A stretch of DNA of 64,000 nucleotides, from NCBI RefSeq assembly GCF_036964665.1, contig NZ_JBAMDA010000004.1:144921-208920 (forward strand). The letters are read 5' to 3'. The position numbers and the translations under genes are program-made. The DNA comes from Nitrobacter sp. NHB1 (GTDB taxonomy: Bacteria; Pseudomonadota; Alphaproteobacteria; Rhizobiales; Xanthobacteraceae). Positions within the stretch are counted from its first letter, which is position 1, and each line of letters opens with the position of its first letter. This document shows positions 35,713 through 45,782 of the stretch, piece after piece. The notes under the pieces are model-generated. The model was not told where the DNA came from and ran no database searches. It was given only the letters and a program-made list of their open reading frames with translations.

Positions 35713-38552
35713 AGCCAGGCTTGTCCGGGGCGAAGCCCGACGACATCTTGCGATTTTCCCGGCGCGATGCGCTTCGGATATTCGCCGCGCACATGGCGCT
35801 CGCCGTCGCCGGATGCAGCAAGCCGGTCGAAGAAATCGTCCCCTATGTAAAAATGCCGGAGGGTCTCGTGCCCGGCGAACCGTTGCGGTTCGCCACCGCC
35901 GTGCCAATGGGCGGTTATGGCCTGGGGATCATGGGGATTTCGGTGGACGGCCGCCCGATCAAGGTCGAGGGCAATCCGCGTCATCCCGCCAGCCTCGGAG
36001 CGACCGACGTTTTCGCCGAAGCGGCGGTCTTGTCGTTGTACGATCCAGACCGGTCCCGCACCCCGACCCTGAAGGGGAGTATCGCATCGTGGGATGCGTT
36101 CCGCGCCGCGCTGCTGCCGCAGCTTGGAAAGCACGACAGGAATAGAGGCAACGGCCTGCGCCTGCTGACCGGGCGCGTCACCTCGCCCACATTGTTGCGC
36201 CAGATCGATGACCTGCTCGCGCGCTATCCACAGGCGATGTGGCACGTCCATGAGCCGATCGACGATAGCCTGGAGCGCCAGGGCACTGTTCTGGCGTTCG
36301 GCCGGGCGCTGCATGTATTGCCGCATCTCGACAAAGTCGAAGTGATGCTTTGTCTGGATGCCGATCCGCTGGGACCTGGGCCGAGCCAGATCGCCAACGC
36401 GCGGCACTTGATCGAGGCTAGAAATCCAAAGAACTCTTCGGGTTTCTCGCGGTCCTATGTCGTAGCGAGCGGGCCGACGCTGACCGGAATCAAGGCCGAC
36501 CATCGTCTGGCGTTGCATCCCGCTGGCATTTCCGACATTGCAATCGCGCTCGCCAACGCCCTCGGCGCGGGGATGCCTCAGCCGAAACTCTCGCCGGCCG
36601 CAGAGCGCTTTGTCAATGCAGCGGCGCGCGACCTTATCGCGCACAGGGGTCGCGCCCTGGTTTTGGCCGGACGCACGCAGCGCGCGGAAATCCACGCGCT
36701 CGCTCATTGGATCAACGCCAGACTCGATGCTCCAATTAATTTCATCGTGCCCTTCGACCACTCGGCGGAGCATGAACCGGCCGTTTTCGCGACCTTGGCT
36801 GATGACCTCCAGGCCGGACGGGTCGAAACGCTTGTAATCGTTGATACGAACATCGGTTACGACGCGCCCGCGGATCTGTCGATCGCTACCGCGCTGGACA
36901 AGGTTCCCTTCAGCGTTCACCTCGGTCTATACGTCGATGAGACGGCCGGATTGTGTCAGTGGCACCTTCCGCAGTCTCATCCATTCGAAAGCTGGTCCGA
37001 TCTGCGCGCGGCCGACGGTACGGCTGCAATTGTGCAGCCGCTGATCCGCCCGCTCTACGCGACCCGTTCCGCGCATGATCTCCTGACGATGCTGGCTGGG
37101 CAGGACGCCATCTCGTCTTATGATCTTGTTCGGGAAACGTGGCGATCAAACGGAACGGAGTCGTTCGAAGACTGGTGGCGGCAAACCTTGCATGACGGTG
37201 TCGTACCGGCAAGCGCGCCTCAGTCCATCAATGCGGGGACGCCCGAGCGCCCGGAGATCACATCGACCGAAAAGCAGGAGGAATTGACGCTCGTGCTGTC
37301 TCCCGATTGCAGCGCGTGGGACGGCCGGTTTGCCAACAGCCCCTGGCTCCAGGAGTGTCCCAGGCCCGTCAGCAAGGAGGTTTGGGGCAATGCATTGTGG
37401 ATCGGCACTGCGGACGCAGAGAGGCACAACCTGAAGACCGGTGACGTGGTTCGTTTGTCCGTCAAAGACCGCGTGGTTCAGACCCCGGTTCTCGTGACCG
37501 GCGGATGCCCGCCCGGCGTCATCAACCTCACACTTGGATATGGCCGCAGGAATGCCGGCGCCATCGGTAGTTCGATCGGCGCCAATGCCTATCGCCTTCG
37601 CACATCCGATGCACTATGGACCATCGAAGGGGTCGCTATCGCAGCCATCGCGGAGCGGCGCGAGATCCTGACCACCCAAAACCACGTCCGGCTGGAGGGG
37701 GACGCGCGCGATCTCTATCCCATCCGGTCGTTGAAGGATATCGCAGAAACAGCCGGGCCAGATGCAACGGATCGTCTACTACCGTCGCTTTATCCTCCGG
37801 TGGCCTCGGACACCTATGCCTGGGGCATGGTGATCGACACCGCGGCCTGCATCGGCTGCAACGCCTGCGTCGTCGCCTGCCAGGCCGAAAACAATGTGCC
37901 GGTCGTCGGTCCCGAGGAGATCGCACGCGGTCGCGACATGCATTGGTTGCGCATCGATATCTACGATCACGGCACACCGGCAGAGCCAGAGGCGGGATTT
38001 CAGCCTGTGCCGTGCATGCAATGCGAAAACGCGCCGTGCGAGCCGGTTTGTCCCGTCGCCGCCTCCGTGCATGACAGCGAGGGCCTGAATGCACAGGTCT
38101 ATAATCGCTGCGTCGGCACGCGCTTCTGTGAGGCCAACTGTCCCTACAAGGTTCGTCGCTTCAATTTCTTCGGCTACGCGGACGGTCAGGAGTACGCCAA
38201 CCTCGGCGCCGAGACGATCAAGGCGCAGCGAAACCCGGACGTCTCGACCCGGCAGCGCGGCGTGATGGAAAAATGCACCTATTGCGTCCAGCGTATTAGT
38301 CGCGCCCGGCGTGAGGCGAAAAAGGAGGATCGCACGATTGCCGACGGCGAAGTCATTACCGCCTGTCAGAGCGCGTGCCCGACGCAGGCCATTACCTTTG
38401 GCGACCTCAATGACCGGAACAGCGCAGTAAAGGGTCTCAAGGACGATCCGCGGAATTATGCGCTGCTCGGTCACCTCGATACCCGTCCGCGCACCACCTA
38501 TCTGGCGGACCTCCGTAACCCGAACGCCGCGCTCAAAGGGGAGCGTTCATGA
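35709..38552 (+). CDS. actB: Alternative complex III subunit ActB, fused Mo-like/Fe-S protein
   Basis: 947 residues. Twin-arginine-like leader (FSRRDALRIFAAHMALAVAG) ending in a lipobox-type Cys. The large N-terminal domain resembles the molybdopterin oxidoreductase catalytic subunit but, as in other ActB proteins, should lack the cofactor. The C-terminal ferredoxin domain (about 710-895) holds four Cys clusters: CIGCNACVVACQ, CMQCENAPCEPVC, CVGTRFCEANC and CTYCVQ...CQSACPTQAI, fitting three 4Fe-4S and one 3Fe-4S centre. Periplasmic, passing electrons from the quinol-oxidising membrane part to ActA/ActE hemes. Overlaps actA and actC by 4 bp each. Confidence 0.94.
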   Translation: MKPGLSGAKPDDILRFSRRDALRIFAAHMALAVAGCSKPVEEIVPYVKMPEGLVPGEPLRFATAVPMGGYGLGIMGISVDGRPIKVEGNPRHPASLGATDVFAEAAVLSLYDPDRSRTPTLKGSIASWDAFRAALLPQLGKHDRNRGNGLRLLTGRVTSPTLLRQIDDLLARYPQAMWHVHEPIDDSLERQGTVLAFGRALHVLPHLDKVEVMLCLDADPLGPGPSQIANARHLIEARNPKNSSGFSRSYVVASGPTLTGIKADHRLALHPAGISDIAIALANALGAGMPQPKLSPAAERFVNAAARDLIAHRGRALVLAGRTQRAEIHALAHWINARLDAPINFIVPFDHSAEHEPAVFATLADDLQAGRVETLVIVDTNIGYDAPADLSIATALDKVPFSVHLGLYVDETAGLCQWHLPQSHPFESWSDLRAADGTAAIVQPLIRPLYATRSAHDLLTMLAGQDAISSYDLVRETWRSNGTESFEDWWRQTLHDGVVPASAPQSINAGTPERPEITSTEKQEELTLVLSPDCSAWDGRFANSPWLQECPRPVSKEVWGNALWIGTADAERHNLKTGDVVRLSVKDRVVQTPVLVTGGCPPGVINLTLGYGRRNAGAIGSSIGANAYRLRTSDALWTIEGVAIAAIAERREILTTQNHVRLEGDARDLYPIRSLKDIAETAGPDATDRLLPSLYPPVASDTYAWGMVIDTAACIGCNACVVACQAENNVPVVGPEEIARGRDMHWLRIDIYDHGTPAEPEAGFQPVPCMQCENAPCEPVCPVAASVHDSEGLNAQVYNRCVGTRFCEANCPYKVRRFNFFGYADGQEYANLGAETIKAQRNPDVSTRQRGVMEKCTYCVQRISRARREAKKEDRTIADGEVITACQSACPTQAITFGDLNDRNSAVKGLKDDPRNYALLGHLDTRPRTTYLADLRNPNAALKGERS

Positions 38553-39919
38553 GCGTCATTGCATCCGCTCCTGCCAATCCGGCTCATCCCTGGATAGCCG
38601 CGGACCGCGCCAGTTACGGTGAGGTGACTGCCCTGATCGCCGATTCCATCCTACTCCGGCCAGCCGGGTGGCGCTGGTGGATCGCGTTGGGTGTAAGCGG
38701 GTTGTTCGTCCTTGCGACCATGGTGGCTATCTACGTGCTCTTCACGGAAGGCATCGGCGTCTGGGGAGTCAATTCCACTGTTGTGTGGGGATATGCCATT
38801 GCCAGCTATGTCTGGTGGATCGCGATCGGAAGCGGCGGCACCCTGATTTCGGCGATGCTGCTGATCACCCGTCAACGCTGGCGCGCATCGGTCAATCGCT
38901 TTGCCGAGACAATGACGATTTTCGCGGTATCGATCTCGGGCCTGTTTCCGATCCTGCATCTGGGCAGACCGCAATATTTCTACTGGCTGGCGCCCTATCC
39001 AAACACGATGCTGCTATGGCCGCAGTGGCGCAGCGCCCTGGTGTGGGATTTCTGGGCGATCGTGAGCTATCTCCTGTTCTCCCTCTTGTTCCTTTACGTC
39101 GGGCTGCTGCCCGATCTCGCCACCATGCGTGATCGTGCGACCACCATCTATGGCCAGGTGTTCTACGGGGCCTTCGCACTCGGGTGGCGAGGCTCCGCGC
39201 ACCACTGGCGCTGCTACGAGACGTTCCAGATCACACTCGCCGCGCTGGCTGTTCCACTTGTCGTATCGGTGCACTCGATCGTCGGCCTCGATTTTGCCGC
39301 GAGCCTGATGCCGGGCTGGCAGGAGACGATCTTTCCTCCTTACTTCGTCGTCGGCGCGTTGTTTTCCGGCTTTGCTTCGGTCGCCATTCTCACGGCGTTG
39401 GTGCGGTGGGGATTGCGGCTCGAGGCTGTCATCACGGTCCATCATTTCAACGCCATGGCAAAGATTCTGCTGCTGGCGTCGGTCGTGATGACCTGCTCCT
39501 ACGCAACAGAGTGGTTCATGGCCTGGTACGCCGGCGCCCCTGCGGACCGCTCGCTTCTCGCGTTCCTGTTTACGGGAAGTTATGCGCCGCTTTACTGGAT
39601 GCAATTGTCGTTCAATTGCCTGCTGCCTCAGGCTCTCTGGTTCCCCGCTGTCCGGCGCAGTGTCCTCTGCGTGGTGTTGATTGCGGTTGGGATCAATATC
39701 GGCATGTGGCTGGAGAGAATCCTTATCATCTGGAATACGCTCTCGCATGGCTATGCCGTTTCGCTGTGGCGGCTGTTCTATCCGACGCTATGGGACTGGA
39801 TCCTCCTGTTTGGTCCCGTCGGGCTGTTCGTCTTCTTCTTCCTCTGTTTTGTCCGCCTGGTGCCGGCGGTACCGATGAACGAACTGCGCAAACTGTGCCG
39901 CGAGGAGCATGTGGCATGA
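38549..39919 (+). CDS. actC: Alternative complex III subunit ActC (NrfD-like)
   Basis: 456 residues, polytopic membrane protein with about 10 helices of the NrfD/PsrC family, including WWIALGVSGLFVLATMVAIY, FPILHLGRPQYFYWLAPYP and WRGSAHHWRCYETF. In ACIII, ActC contains the quinol-binding site and contacts the ActB Fe-S domain. The hydrophilic N-terminus (about 1-35) faces the cytoplasm. Overlaps actB and actD by 4 bp. Confidence 0.94.
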   Translation: MSVIASAPANPAHPWIAADRASYGEVTALIADSILLRPAGWRWWIALGVSGLFVLATMVAIYVLFTEGIGVWGVNSTVVWGYAIASYVWWIAIGSGGTLISAMLLITRQRWRASVNRFAETMTIFAVSISGLFPILHLGRPQYFYWLAPYPNTMLLWPQWRSALVWDFWAIVSYLLFSLLFLYVGLLPDLATMRDRATTIYGQVFYGAFALGWRGSAHHWRCYETFQITLAALAVPLVVSVHSIVGLDFAASLMPGWQETIFPPYFVVGALFSGFASVAILTALVRWGLRLEAVITVHHFNAMAKILLLASVVMTCSYATEWFMAWYAGAPADRSLLAFLFTGSYAPLYWMQLSFNCLLPQALWFPAVRRSVLCVVLIAVGINIGMWLERILIIWNTLSHGYAVSLWRLFYPTLWDWILLFGPVGLFVFFFLCFVRLVPAVPMNELRKLCREEHVA

Positions 39920-40440
39920 CAAAGCCGCTCATCGCCGAATTCAGCGATGCTGATAGCTTGATCAGCGCGGCCGTTCGTCTCAAGCGGGAAGGCCATCAGC
40001 TTCTGGATGCGTTTACGCCGTTCCGCTTGCCCGAATTGGACAGCATCCTCATCGTGAAGCCATCCAGGATCCGGCTTTCGATGTTGGTTGGCGGTCTCGC
40101 GATGGCCGCTTTCGCCTATTTTCTGCAATGGTACAGTTCGGTGATCGACTACCCGCTCAACACGGGCGGGCGGCCGTTCAATAGCTGGCCGGTTTTCCTC
40201 CTCGTTCCGTTCGAGGTCGGCATGCTGACCGCGGCATTGAGCGGCTTCGCCGCATTCCTTTGGACCTGTCGGTTGCCGCGCCTCTATCACCCGGTTTTCG
40301 ACACAACAGATTTTGCGCGCGCGACTCAGGATCGTTTTTTTCTGCTTGCTGCGCAGACCGGCAAGGAAGAACGAAGCGCCTCGCTCCGCGAGTTGTTGAA
40401 GCATTCGGGCGCTCTGGCCGTGCGGGAGCAGGGATCGTGA
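39916..40440 (+). CDS. actD: Alternative complex III subunit ActD (DUF3341)
   Basis: 174 residues. Small cytoplasmic alpha/beta N-terminus (LIAEFSDADSLISAAVRLKR...DAFTPFRLPELDSIL), then two membrane helices (about 59-80 and 98-118), the DUF3341 layout. A structural subunit of ACIII without cofactor. ATGA overlap with actC; the stop overlaps the GTG of actE. Confidence 0.92.
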   Translation: MTKPLIAEFSDADSLISAAVRLKREGHQLLDAFTPFRLPELDSILIVKPSRIRLSMLVGGLAMAAFAYFLQWYSSVIDYPLNTGGRPFNSWPVFLLVPFEVGMLTAALSGFAAFLWTCRLPRLYHPVFDTTDFARATQDRFFLLAAQTGKEERSASLRELLKHSGALAVREQGS

Positions 40441-40958
40441 CAAGACTGCTTCTGCTTGCAATCGTGCTTGCCGTCGCTGGCTGCGACGACCAGTCGATGC
40501 GGCAGCAGAACCGGTATGACACCTACGCTCCTTCAAAAATCTGGCCGAACGGCAGCGAAGCTCAGCTGTTGCCTGCGGGGGTCGTCGCGCAGGGCGATCT
40601 TGTCCGCGCGCGGGATGCAAAAGAGCCTCCGCCCGTGACCGATTCCCTGCTGCGGACGGGCCGCAAAGACTTCGAGATTTTCTGCTCGCCCTGTCATGGT
40701 CTGGCCGGTGACGGCGACGGCATGGTCGTTCAACGCGGCTTTCCGACGCCGCCGTCGTACCACAGCGACCGATTGCGCAAAGCGCCGGCCCGGCACTTCT
40801 TCGACGTCATCACCAACGGATATGGAGTGATGTATTCCTACGCGGCGCGCGTTCCCCCGCACGACCGCTGGGCCATCGTCGCGTATATCCGCGCGCTGCA
40901 AGAGTCCAGGCATGTGCGCGTCGTTGACATGCCGCAGGCACGGGAGAAACTGCCATGA
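40437..40958 (+). CDS. actE: Alternative complex III subunit ActE, monoheme cytochrome c lipoprotein
   Basis: 173 residues, GTG start inside GTGA. Lipoprotein signal with lipobox LAVAGC (Cys16). One heme site CSPCH (Cys83, Cys86, His87), and a likely distal Met in GYGVMYSY (Met132). It would relay electrons from ACIII to soluble cytochrome c or directly to the oxidase. No other start fits the lipoprotein leader. Confidence 0.93.
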   Translation: MTRLLLLAIVLAVAGCDDQSMRQQNRYDTYAPSKIWPNGSEAQLLPAGVVAQGDLVRARDAKEPPPVTDSLLRTGRKDFEIFCSPCHGLAGDGDGMVVQRGFPTPPSYHSDRLRKAPARHFFDVITNGYGVMYSYAARVPPHDRWAIVAYIRALQESRHVRVVDMPQAREKLP

Positions 40959-42001
40959 GCACGCGCGTGGCACGTCCTCTCTGGCGGATGCTGATGCGGA
41001 TTGCAGCAGCCAACGCACTCGTAGCCCTCGCGGTCGGCCTCGCAGCGAATCCGAAATCCGTGATGCAAGGCTGGCTGATCGCGTTTGTGTTCGTCAGTGG
41101 CATCCCGATTGGCAGTCTCGTCCTGTTGCTGATCCACCGGCTGACGGGAGGGCGTTGGGGAACGGTGCTCGCGCCGGTGTTGATGCCGGCCACTGCCATG
41201 GTGCCGTTCGTTGCGCTCGCCTTTTTGCCGCTGGCGTTCGGTCTGTCCGCGCCCTACCGCTGGGCCTCGGATACGTCAATGCTCCGGCCTGCGGTGGTGC
41301 ATGTCTATCTGAACCAGCCTGCCTTCCTGCTACGGTCGGCGGTCGCTCTTGTCGGTTGGTCGGTTCTCGCCGTTGCCGTGGTCAAGGAGCGCTGCACGGC
41401 ATTGATGGCAGGCCTCGGCCTCGTCTTTCATGCGGTCGTCATCAGCCTTGTCGCGGTGGACTGGGTCCTGTCGATCGACAGCAGATTTTCGTCGTCAGCA
41501 TTCGCCGCCGCCATTGCGATTCAGCAGCTCCTTTCCGCCCTTGCGCTTGCCGCGATCGCGGGAACGGAGGCGCGACGACTCGGAGCAATCGCGGATCTTG
41601 CCGGATTGATCCTGGCGACCCTGCTCGGCACCGTCTATCTCGCCCTCATGTCGTTCATCGTCATCTGGTACGGCAATCTGCCGGACAAGGCTGCGTGGTA
41701 TCTGCTGCGAGGGCGCGATGGCTGGCAATGGCTTATTGCCAGTGCCGTGGTGATCGGTGCGTTGGTGCCGCTTTGCCTGCTGCTGAAGCAGAGTGTCCGG
41801 CAAAGTCGCATCGCGCTTCGCCTGATCGGCAGCCTGATCCTGCTCGGCATTTTTCTGCATGTGGCCTGGCTGATCGCACCGGCTTTCGGAAGCGGTGCGA
41901 TTGTCGCGGCCTCGAGCGCCGTCATCGCACTCGTCGGCCTCGGCCTCGGCCTTTTCGATCGCGTAGTTGTCCGATTGAGCGGAGCCGCCCATGCCGAATG
42001 A
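40955..42001 (+). CDS. actF: Alternative complex III subunit ActF
   Basis: 348 residues, about 10 hydrophobic segments; shorter NrfD-like relative of ActC found in all ACIII complexes (PIGSLVLLLIHRLTGGRWG, YLNQPAFLLRSAVALVGW, SFIVIWYGNLPDKAAWYL). It forms a second membrane subunit with a possible proton path. 4-bp overlap with actE; the next gene starts 11 bp before its end. Confidence 0.92.
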   Translation: MSTRVARPLWRMLMRIAAANALVALAVGLAANPKSVMQGWLIAFVFVSGIPIGSLVLLLIHRLTGGRWGTVLAPVLMPATAMVPFVALAFLPLAFGLSAPYRWASDTSMLRPAVVHVYLNQPAFLLRSAVALVGWSVLAVAVVKERCTALMAGLGLVFHAVVISLVAVDWVLSIDSRFSSSAFAAAIAIQQLLSALALAAIAGTEARRLGAIADLAGLILATLLGTVYLALMSFIVIWYGNLPDKAAWYLLRGRDGWQWLIASAVVIGALVPLCLLLKQSVRQSRIALRLIGSLILLGIFLHVAWLIAPAFGSGAIVAASSAVIALVGLGLGLFDRVVVRLSGAAHAE

Positions 42002-42383
42002 CCGGCCGGAATCACCTGCCGTCGCAACGCGCGCCGTGCTGTTCACGGCGATGGGATTTCTGGTCTTTGTGGGGATCTCCCTCGTCGTGCTGCGCATCTT
42101 TTACGGCGAACGGACCGATCATGCGGTCTTCGTGCCACCGACCCCGTTTGCCAAGCCGCGGCTTCAAACAAACGACGCCGCCGATCTCGCCAGGCTGCAG
42201 GCCGAACAACGCGGCCGGCTTGCCGGGTATGCGTGGGTTGACCGGGAGAAGGGCATCGCCGCCATCCCGATCGAAGAAGCGATGAAACGTGTCGTGGCGC
42301 GGGGCGCCGATGCCTATGCGCCGATCGATTCGAACACTTCAGCCCAACAACCTGCCGGTGCAGGCGGAGGACAGTCGCCGTGA
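41991..42383 (+). CDS. Small membrane protein of ACIII-oxidase operon, unknown role
   Basis: 130 residues. One membrane helix (about 14-36, AVLFTAMGFLVFVGISLVVL), then a periplasmic part with LARLQAEQRGRLAGYAWVDR and EKGIAAIPIEEAMKRVVARG. The latter motif (YxWVDRxxGxxxIPIxxAM) recurs in proteins encoded near cytochrome oxidases, but no biochemical role is known to me. It sits between actF and the SCO gene with overlaps on both sides (11 and 4 bp), so it is probably a subunit or assembly factor of the supercomplex. Confidence 0.8.
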   Translation: MPNDRPESPAVATRAVLFTAMGFLVFVGISLVVLRIFYGERTDHAVFVPPTPFAKPRLQTNDAADLARLQAEQRGRLAGYAWVDREKGIAAIPIEEAMKRVVARGADAYAPIDSNTSAQQPAGAGGGQSP

Positions 42384-43168
42384 AGCCGCTATTCGCCGCC
42401 CTTTTCATCATGGCGCCGTTGGTTCTTGCGACCGGCGCGCAGGCCGCGTTGACCCGCAACGAGCTTGACGGGGTGTCTCTTTCGCCCGCAGCCAATGCGG
42501 CAGCGCCGCTCGCGCTGAAATTTCGCGATATTGACGACAGGCGCCTGACCCTGCGTGAGGCGATCGGCGGACGGCCGAGTCTTCTGCTATTTGTGGACTA
42601 CACCTGCCGGACCATTTGCGGGCCAGCGCTGGCGATCGCGTCGGGGGCGTTGGCGCAGACCGGCCTCGATCCCGCGAAGTACCGGCTCGTCGTGATCGGT
42701 CTTGATCCGAAGGACAGCGCTAAAGACGCTCGCTTGATGGCCCGGCAGATCGGAGATCCCGCCGTCGAACGCGTCACAATCCTGCTTCGGGGCGATGCCG
42801 GTAATGTGCATCAGCTCACCGACGCCCTCGGCTATCGCTATCGATACGATGCCGCCGCGGATCAGTTCGCCCATCCCGCCGGCGCACTGGTCATGACAGC
42901 CGATGGCCGGGTTTCGAGAGCCTTGTCGAGCCTTGCGCTCAATCCAAGGGACCTCCGTCTCGCGCTCGTCGAGGCGGGGGCGGGACATATCGGAACATTC
43001 GCCGACCGCCTAACTTTACTCTGCTACGGATTTGATGCCGCGCATGGAGTATATGCACCCGCGATTGCGCGAATGTTGAAACTCTTCGCCGCGCTCACCG
43101 TCATCTGTGTCCTTGGTGCGATTGCGGTTCTCGAAAGACGCCGGCGCATGAGCGAGGACATTCGCTGA
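42380..43168 (+). CDS. SCO1/SenC-family copper chaperone with C-terminal anchor
   Basis: 262 residues. Signal peptide (about 1-22), then a thioredoxin-fold SCO domain with the copper ligands: VDYTCRTICGPAL (Cys76, Cys80) and FAHPAGALVMT (His165). A membrane helix near the C-terminus (about 232-252, LFAALTVICVLGAIAVL) anchors it, unlike the usual N-terminal anchor of SCO proteins. SCO delivers copper to the CuA site of subunit II, encoded immediately downstream; the stop and the next ATG share one base (TGATG). Confidence 0.92.
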   Translation: MKPLFAALFIMAPLVLATGAQAALTRNELDGVSLSPAANAAAPLALKFRDIDDRRLTLREAIGGRPSLLLFVDYTCRTICGPALAIASGALAQTGLDPAKYRLVVIGLDPKDSAKDARLMARQIGDPAVERVTILLRGDAGNVHQLTDALGYRYRYDAAADQFAHPAGALVMTADGRVSRALSSLALNPRDLRLALVEAGAGHIGTFADRLTLLCYGFDAAHGVYAPAIARMLKLFAALTVICVLGAIAVLERRRRMSEDIR

Positions 43169-44112
43169 TGTCATCCATTTTTATGCCAGAGGCCGCTTCG
43201 CAGCAGGCCGTGCGGACCGATCAGATCTACTTTGTGCTTCTGACGTTCTCGGGGTTCATCGTCTTGCTGGTGGCGGCGTTGATCCTGGTCTTTTCGATCC
43301 GTTATCGGCGCGGGTCGAAAGCCAAACGTGGCGCGTTGCCTAAGGTCATGAGCAGGGAATTCGAAATCGGATGGACGTCGGCGACGCTGTTCCTGGCGCT
43401 GTTCATTTTCTGGTGGGTCAGTTCAACCCATTTGTCGGCCCTTGCCGCACCGAAGAATGCGCTCGAAATCCATGTCGTCGCCAAGCAATGGATGTGGAAA
43501 ACGCAGCATTCCAATGGCGCGCGTGAAATCAATGAACTTCATGTTCCGCTCGACACGCCGGTGCGGCTCGTCATGACGTCCGAAGACGTCATACACTCGT
43601 TTTTTGTTCCGGCATTTCGGATGAAGAAAGATGTCCTGCCGGGCCGATACACCGAAACCTGGTTTCGGGCGACCAAGCCAGGCGTCTTTCATTTGTTCTG
43701 CGCGGAATACTGCGGTAGCGAACATTCCCGCATGACCGGCCGGATCGTTGTTGTGCAGAAGGACGCCTACGCCCGATGGCTCGCGGCCCAGCCGGAGGGC
43801 GACGGCCTGGCAAAGACAGGCGAGGCTGTCTTCCGCGCGCGGGGCTGCTCCGGTTGCCATTCCCAAACCTCCAAGGTGCATGCCCCCAATCTGAATGGCC
43901 TTTACGGGCGTAAAGTTCAACTGGCGGGCGGCCGTACGGTAACGGCCGACGAAGCTTATCTGCGCGATTCGATGCTGATGCCGCGGCGAGATGTTGTCGC
44001 TGGATTCGAGCCAATCATGCCGAGCTACGCCGGAATTCTCACCGACGGCGAAATCATTTCGTTGACAGCCTATATTCGCTCGCTCTCGGGAAAAGGGGCA
44101 AACAGCCGATGA
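43168..44112 (+). CDS. coxB: caa3-type cytochrome c oxidase subunit II with fused cytochrome c
   Basis: 314 residues. Two membrane helices (about 19-45 and 70-90), then the cupredoxin domain with the CuA ligands [16 protein letters not shown] (first His) and [12 protein letters not shown] (Cys178, Cys182, His186, Met189). A C-terminal cytochrome c domain (about 212-310) holds CSGCH (Cys227, Cys230, His231) and the distal Met in IMPSYAG (Met284). This fusion defines a caa3 oxidase. Accepts electrons from ActE or cytochrome c. Confidence 0.95.
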   Translation: MSSIFMPEAASQQAVRTDQIYFVLLTFSGFIVLLVAALILVFSIRYRRGSKAKRGALPKVMSREFEIGWTSATLFLALFIFWWVSSTHLSALAAPKNALEIHVVAKQWMWKTQHSNGAREINELHVPLDTPVRLVMTSEDVIHSFFVPAFRMKKDVLPGRYTETWFRATKPGVFHLFCAEYCGSEHSRMTGRIVVVQKDAYARWLAAQPEGDGLAKTGEAVFRARGCSGCHSQTSKVHAPNLNGLYGRKVQLAGGRTVTADEAYLRDSMLMPRRDVVAGFEPIMPSYAGILTDGEIISLTAYIRSLSGKGANSR

Positions 44113-45782
44113 CCGACGTTGCGATCAGCGGCGAACTTCCGCTTCCGCGCGAACCCAGCTACCTCGCTGCCGGCCACACCGTGGCATCGTGGCTTGCCAC
44201 GACGGACCACAAGCGCATCGCGATCCTCTATGCGGCGACGATCACCTTTTTCTTTTTTCTCGGCGGCGTTGCGATCTCATTAGTCAGGCTGGATCTATTT
44301 ACGCCCACAGGTGATTTGCTTTCGGACGATACTTACAACAAGCTTTTCACTTTCCATGGCGTAATCATGGTTTGGTTCTTCATGGTGCCGTCGATTCCCG
44401 GTACTTTTGGCAATTTCCTGCTGCCATTGATGATAGGCGCGCGAGATGTCGCGTTTCCGCGGCTCAATCTGTTCAGCTGGTATCTCATCGTGGCCGGTGG
44501 CGCATGTACGCTGTACGCACTGATCGCCGGCGGCGTCGATACCGGATGGACCTTCTATACCCCGTTCTCGACCATGTTCTCCAACACGCACGTCATCGCA
44601 GCGGCGCTCGGCGTGTTTATCGCAGGATTCTCCTCGATCGCCACGGGCGTGAACTTCATCGCGACGACGCACATGCTGCGCGCACCCGGCATGACCTGGT
44701 TTCGCCTTCCGCTCTTCGTCTGGGCGATCTACGCAACAAGCCTCGTGATGGTGCTGGCGACGCCCGTACTCGCTGTTACGCTGCTTCTTGTGATCGCGGA
44801 GCGCTGGCTGCATCTGCCCATCTTCAATCCCGATTTTGGCGGCGATCCGCTGCTGTTTCAGCACCTGTTTTGGTTCTATAGCCATCCCGCGGTCTACATC
44901 ATGGTCTTGCCGGCAATGGGGGTCGTTTCGGAAGTCATCACATGCTTCGCGCGCCGCCGCGTCTTCGGCTACGACTTCATGGTTTACGCCATGGTCGGGA
45001 TCGCGGTGATCGGCTTTTTCGTCTGGGGCCATCACATGTTCGTATCGGGCCAGTCGCCTTACGCGAGCCTTGTCTTCTCGTTTCTGTCCTTTATCGTCGC
45101 GGTGCCATCCGCCATTAAAGTGTTCAACTGGACGGCGACGCTTTATCGCGGCCAGATTAGCTTCGATGCCCCGATGCTTTATGCGCTGGGCTTTCTGGGG
45201 CTGTTCACGATCGGCGGTCTGACCGGACTATTCCTCGCGTCGATCCCGGTCGATGTTCACGTCACCGATACCACCTTCGTGGTCGCGCACTTCCATTACA
45301 TCATGGTCGGCGGCACGGTCTCGGCTTTTTTTGCCGGGCTGCACTACTGGTGGCCGAAGATTACCGGACGTTTGTATCCCGATGTTTGGGCGCGCTTTGC
45401 CGCTATCCTGATGTTCTTTGGCTTCAACTTCACGTTCTTTCCGCAATTCATCGTTGGCTATTTGGGAATGCCGCGGCGCTACCATGTCTACCCGCCCGAG
45501 TTTCAGCTCTACAATGTCCTGTCCTCGGCGGGAGCTTTTGTGCTTGCCGCCGCCTACCTTTTGCCGCCGCTTTATTTGACGTGGTCCCTGATCTGGGGCG
45601 CCCGTGCGGGCCGAAATCCCTGGAACGCCACCGGTCTGGAGTGGAAGACAAGCTCGCCTCCTTCACGGGAGAATTTCGCAGCAACGCCTCATGTCGAAGA
45701 AGGTCCTTATCGCTACCACCCGGAGGGCTTCGCCCCGGAACACGGCGAAGATAACTACCGCACTGAGGGAGATCCGGCGTGA
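44109..45782 (+). CDS. ctaD: Cytochrome c oxidase subunit I (heme-copper, A2 type)
   Basis: 557 residues, about 12 membrane helices. Low-spin heme ligand His83 ([13 protein letters not shown]); CuB/crosslink motif YSHPAVY (residues 257-263, His259 and Tyr263); CuB ligands in WGHHMFVSG; heme ligands in [11 protein letters not shown]. The YS pair in place of the glutamate-containing GHPEVY makes it an A2-type oxidase like those of Thermus and Rhodothermus caa3, where Tyr-Ser ends the D proton channel. Catalyses O2 reduction with proton pumping. 4-bp overlaps both sides. Confidence 0.95.
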   Translation: MTDVAISGELPLPREPSYLAAGHTVASWLATTDHKRIAILYAATITFFFFLGGVAISLVRLDLFTPTGDLLSDDTYNKLFTFHGVIMVWFFMVPSIPGTFGNFLLPLMIGARDVAFPRLNLFSWYLIVAGGACTLYALIAGGVDTGWTFYTPFSTMFSNTHVIAAALGVFIAGFSSIATGVNFIATTHMLRAPGMTWFRLPLFVWAIYATSLVMVLATPVLAVTLLLVIAERWLHLPIFNPDFGGDPLLFQHLFWFYSHPAVYIMVLPAMGVVSEVITCFARRRVFGYDFMVYAMVGIAVIGFFVWGHHMFVSGQSPYASLVFSFLSFIVAVPSAIKVFNWTATLYRGQISFDAPMLYALGFLGLFTIGGLTGLFLASIPVDVHVTDTTFVVAHFHYIMVGGTVSAFFAGLHYWWPKITGRLYPDVWARFAAILMFFGFNFTFFPQFIVGYLGMPRRYHVYPPEFQLYNVLSSAGAFVLAAAYLLPPLYLTWSLIWGARAGRNPWNATGLEWKTSSPPSRENFAATPHVEEGPYRYHPEGFAPEHGEDNYRTEGDPA

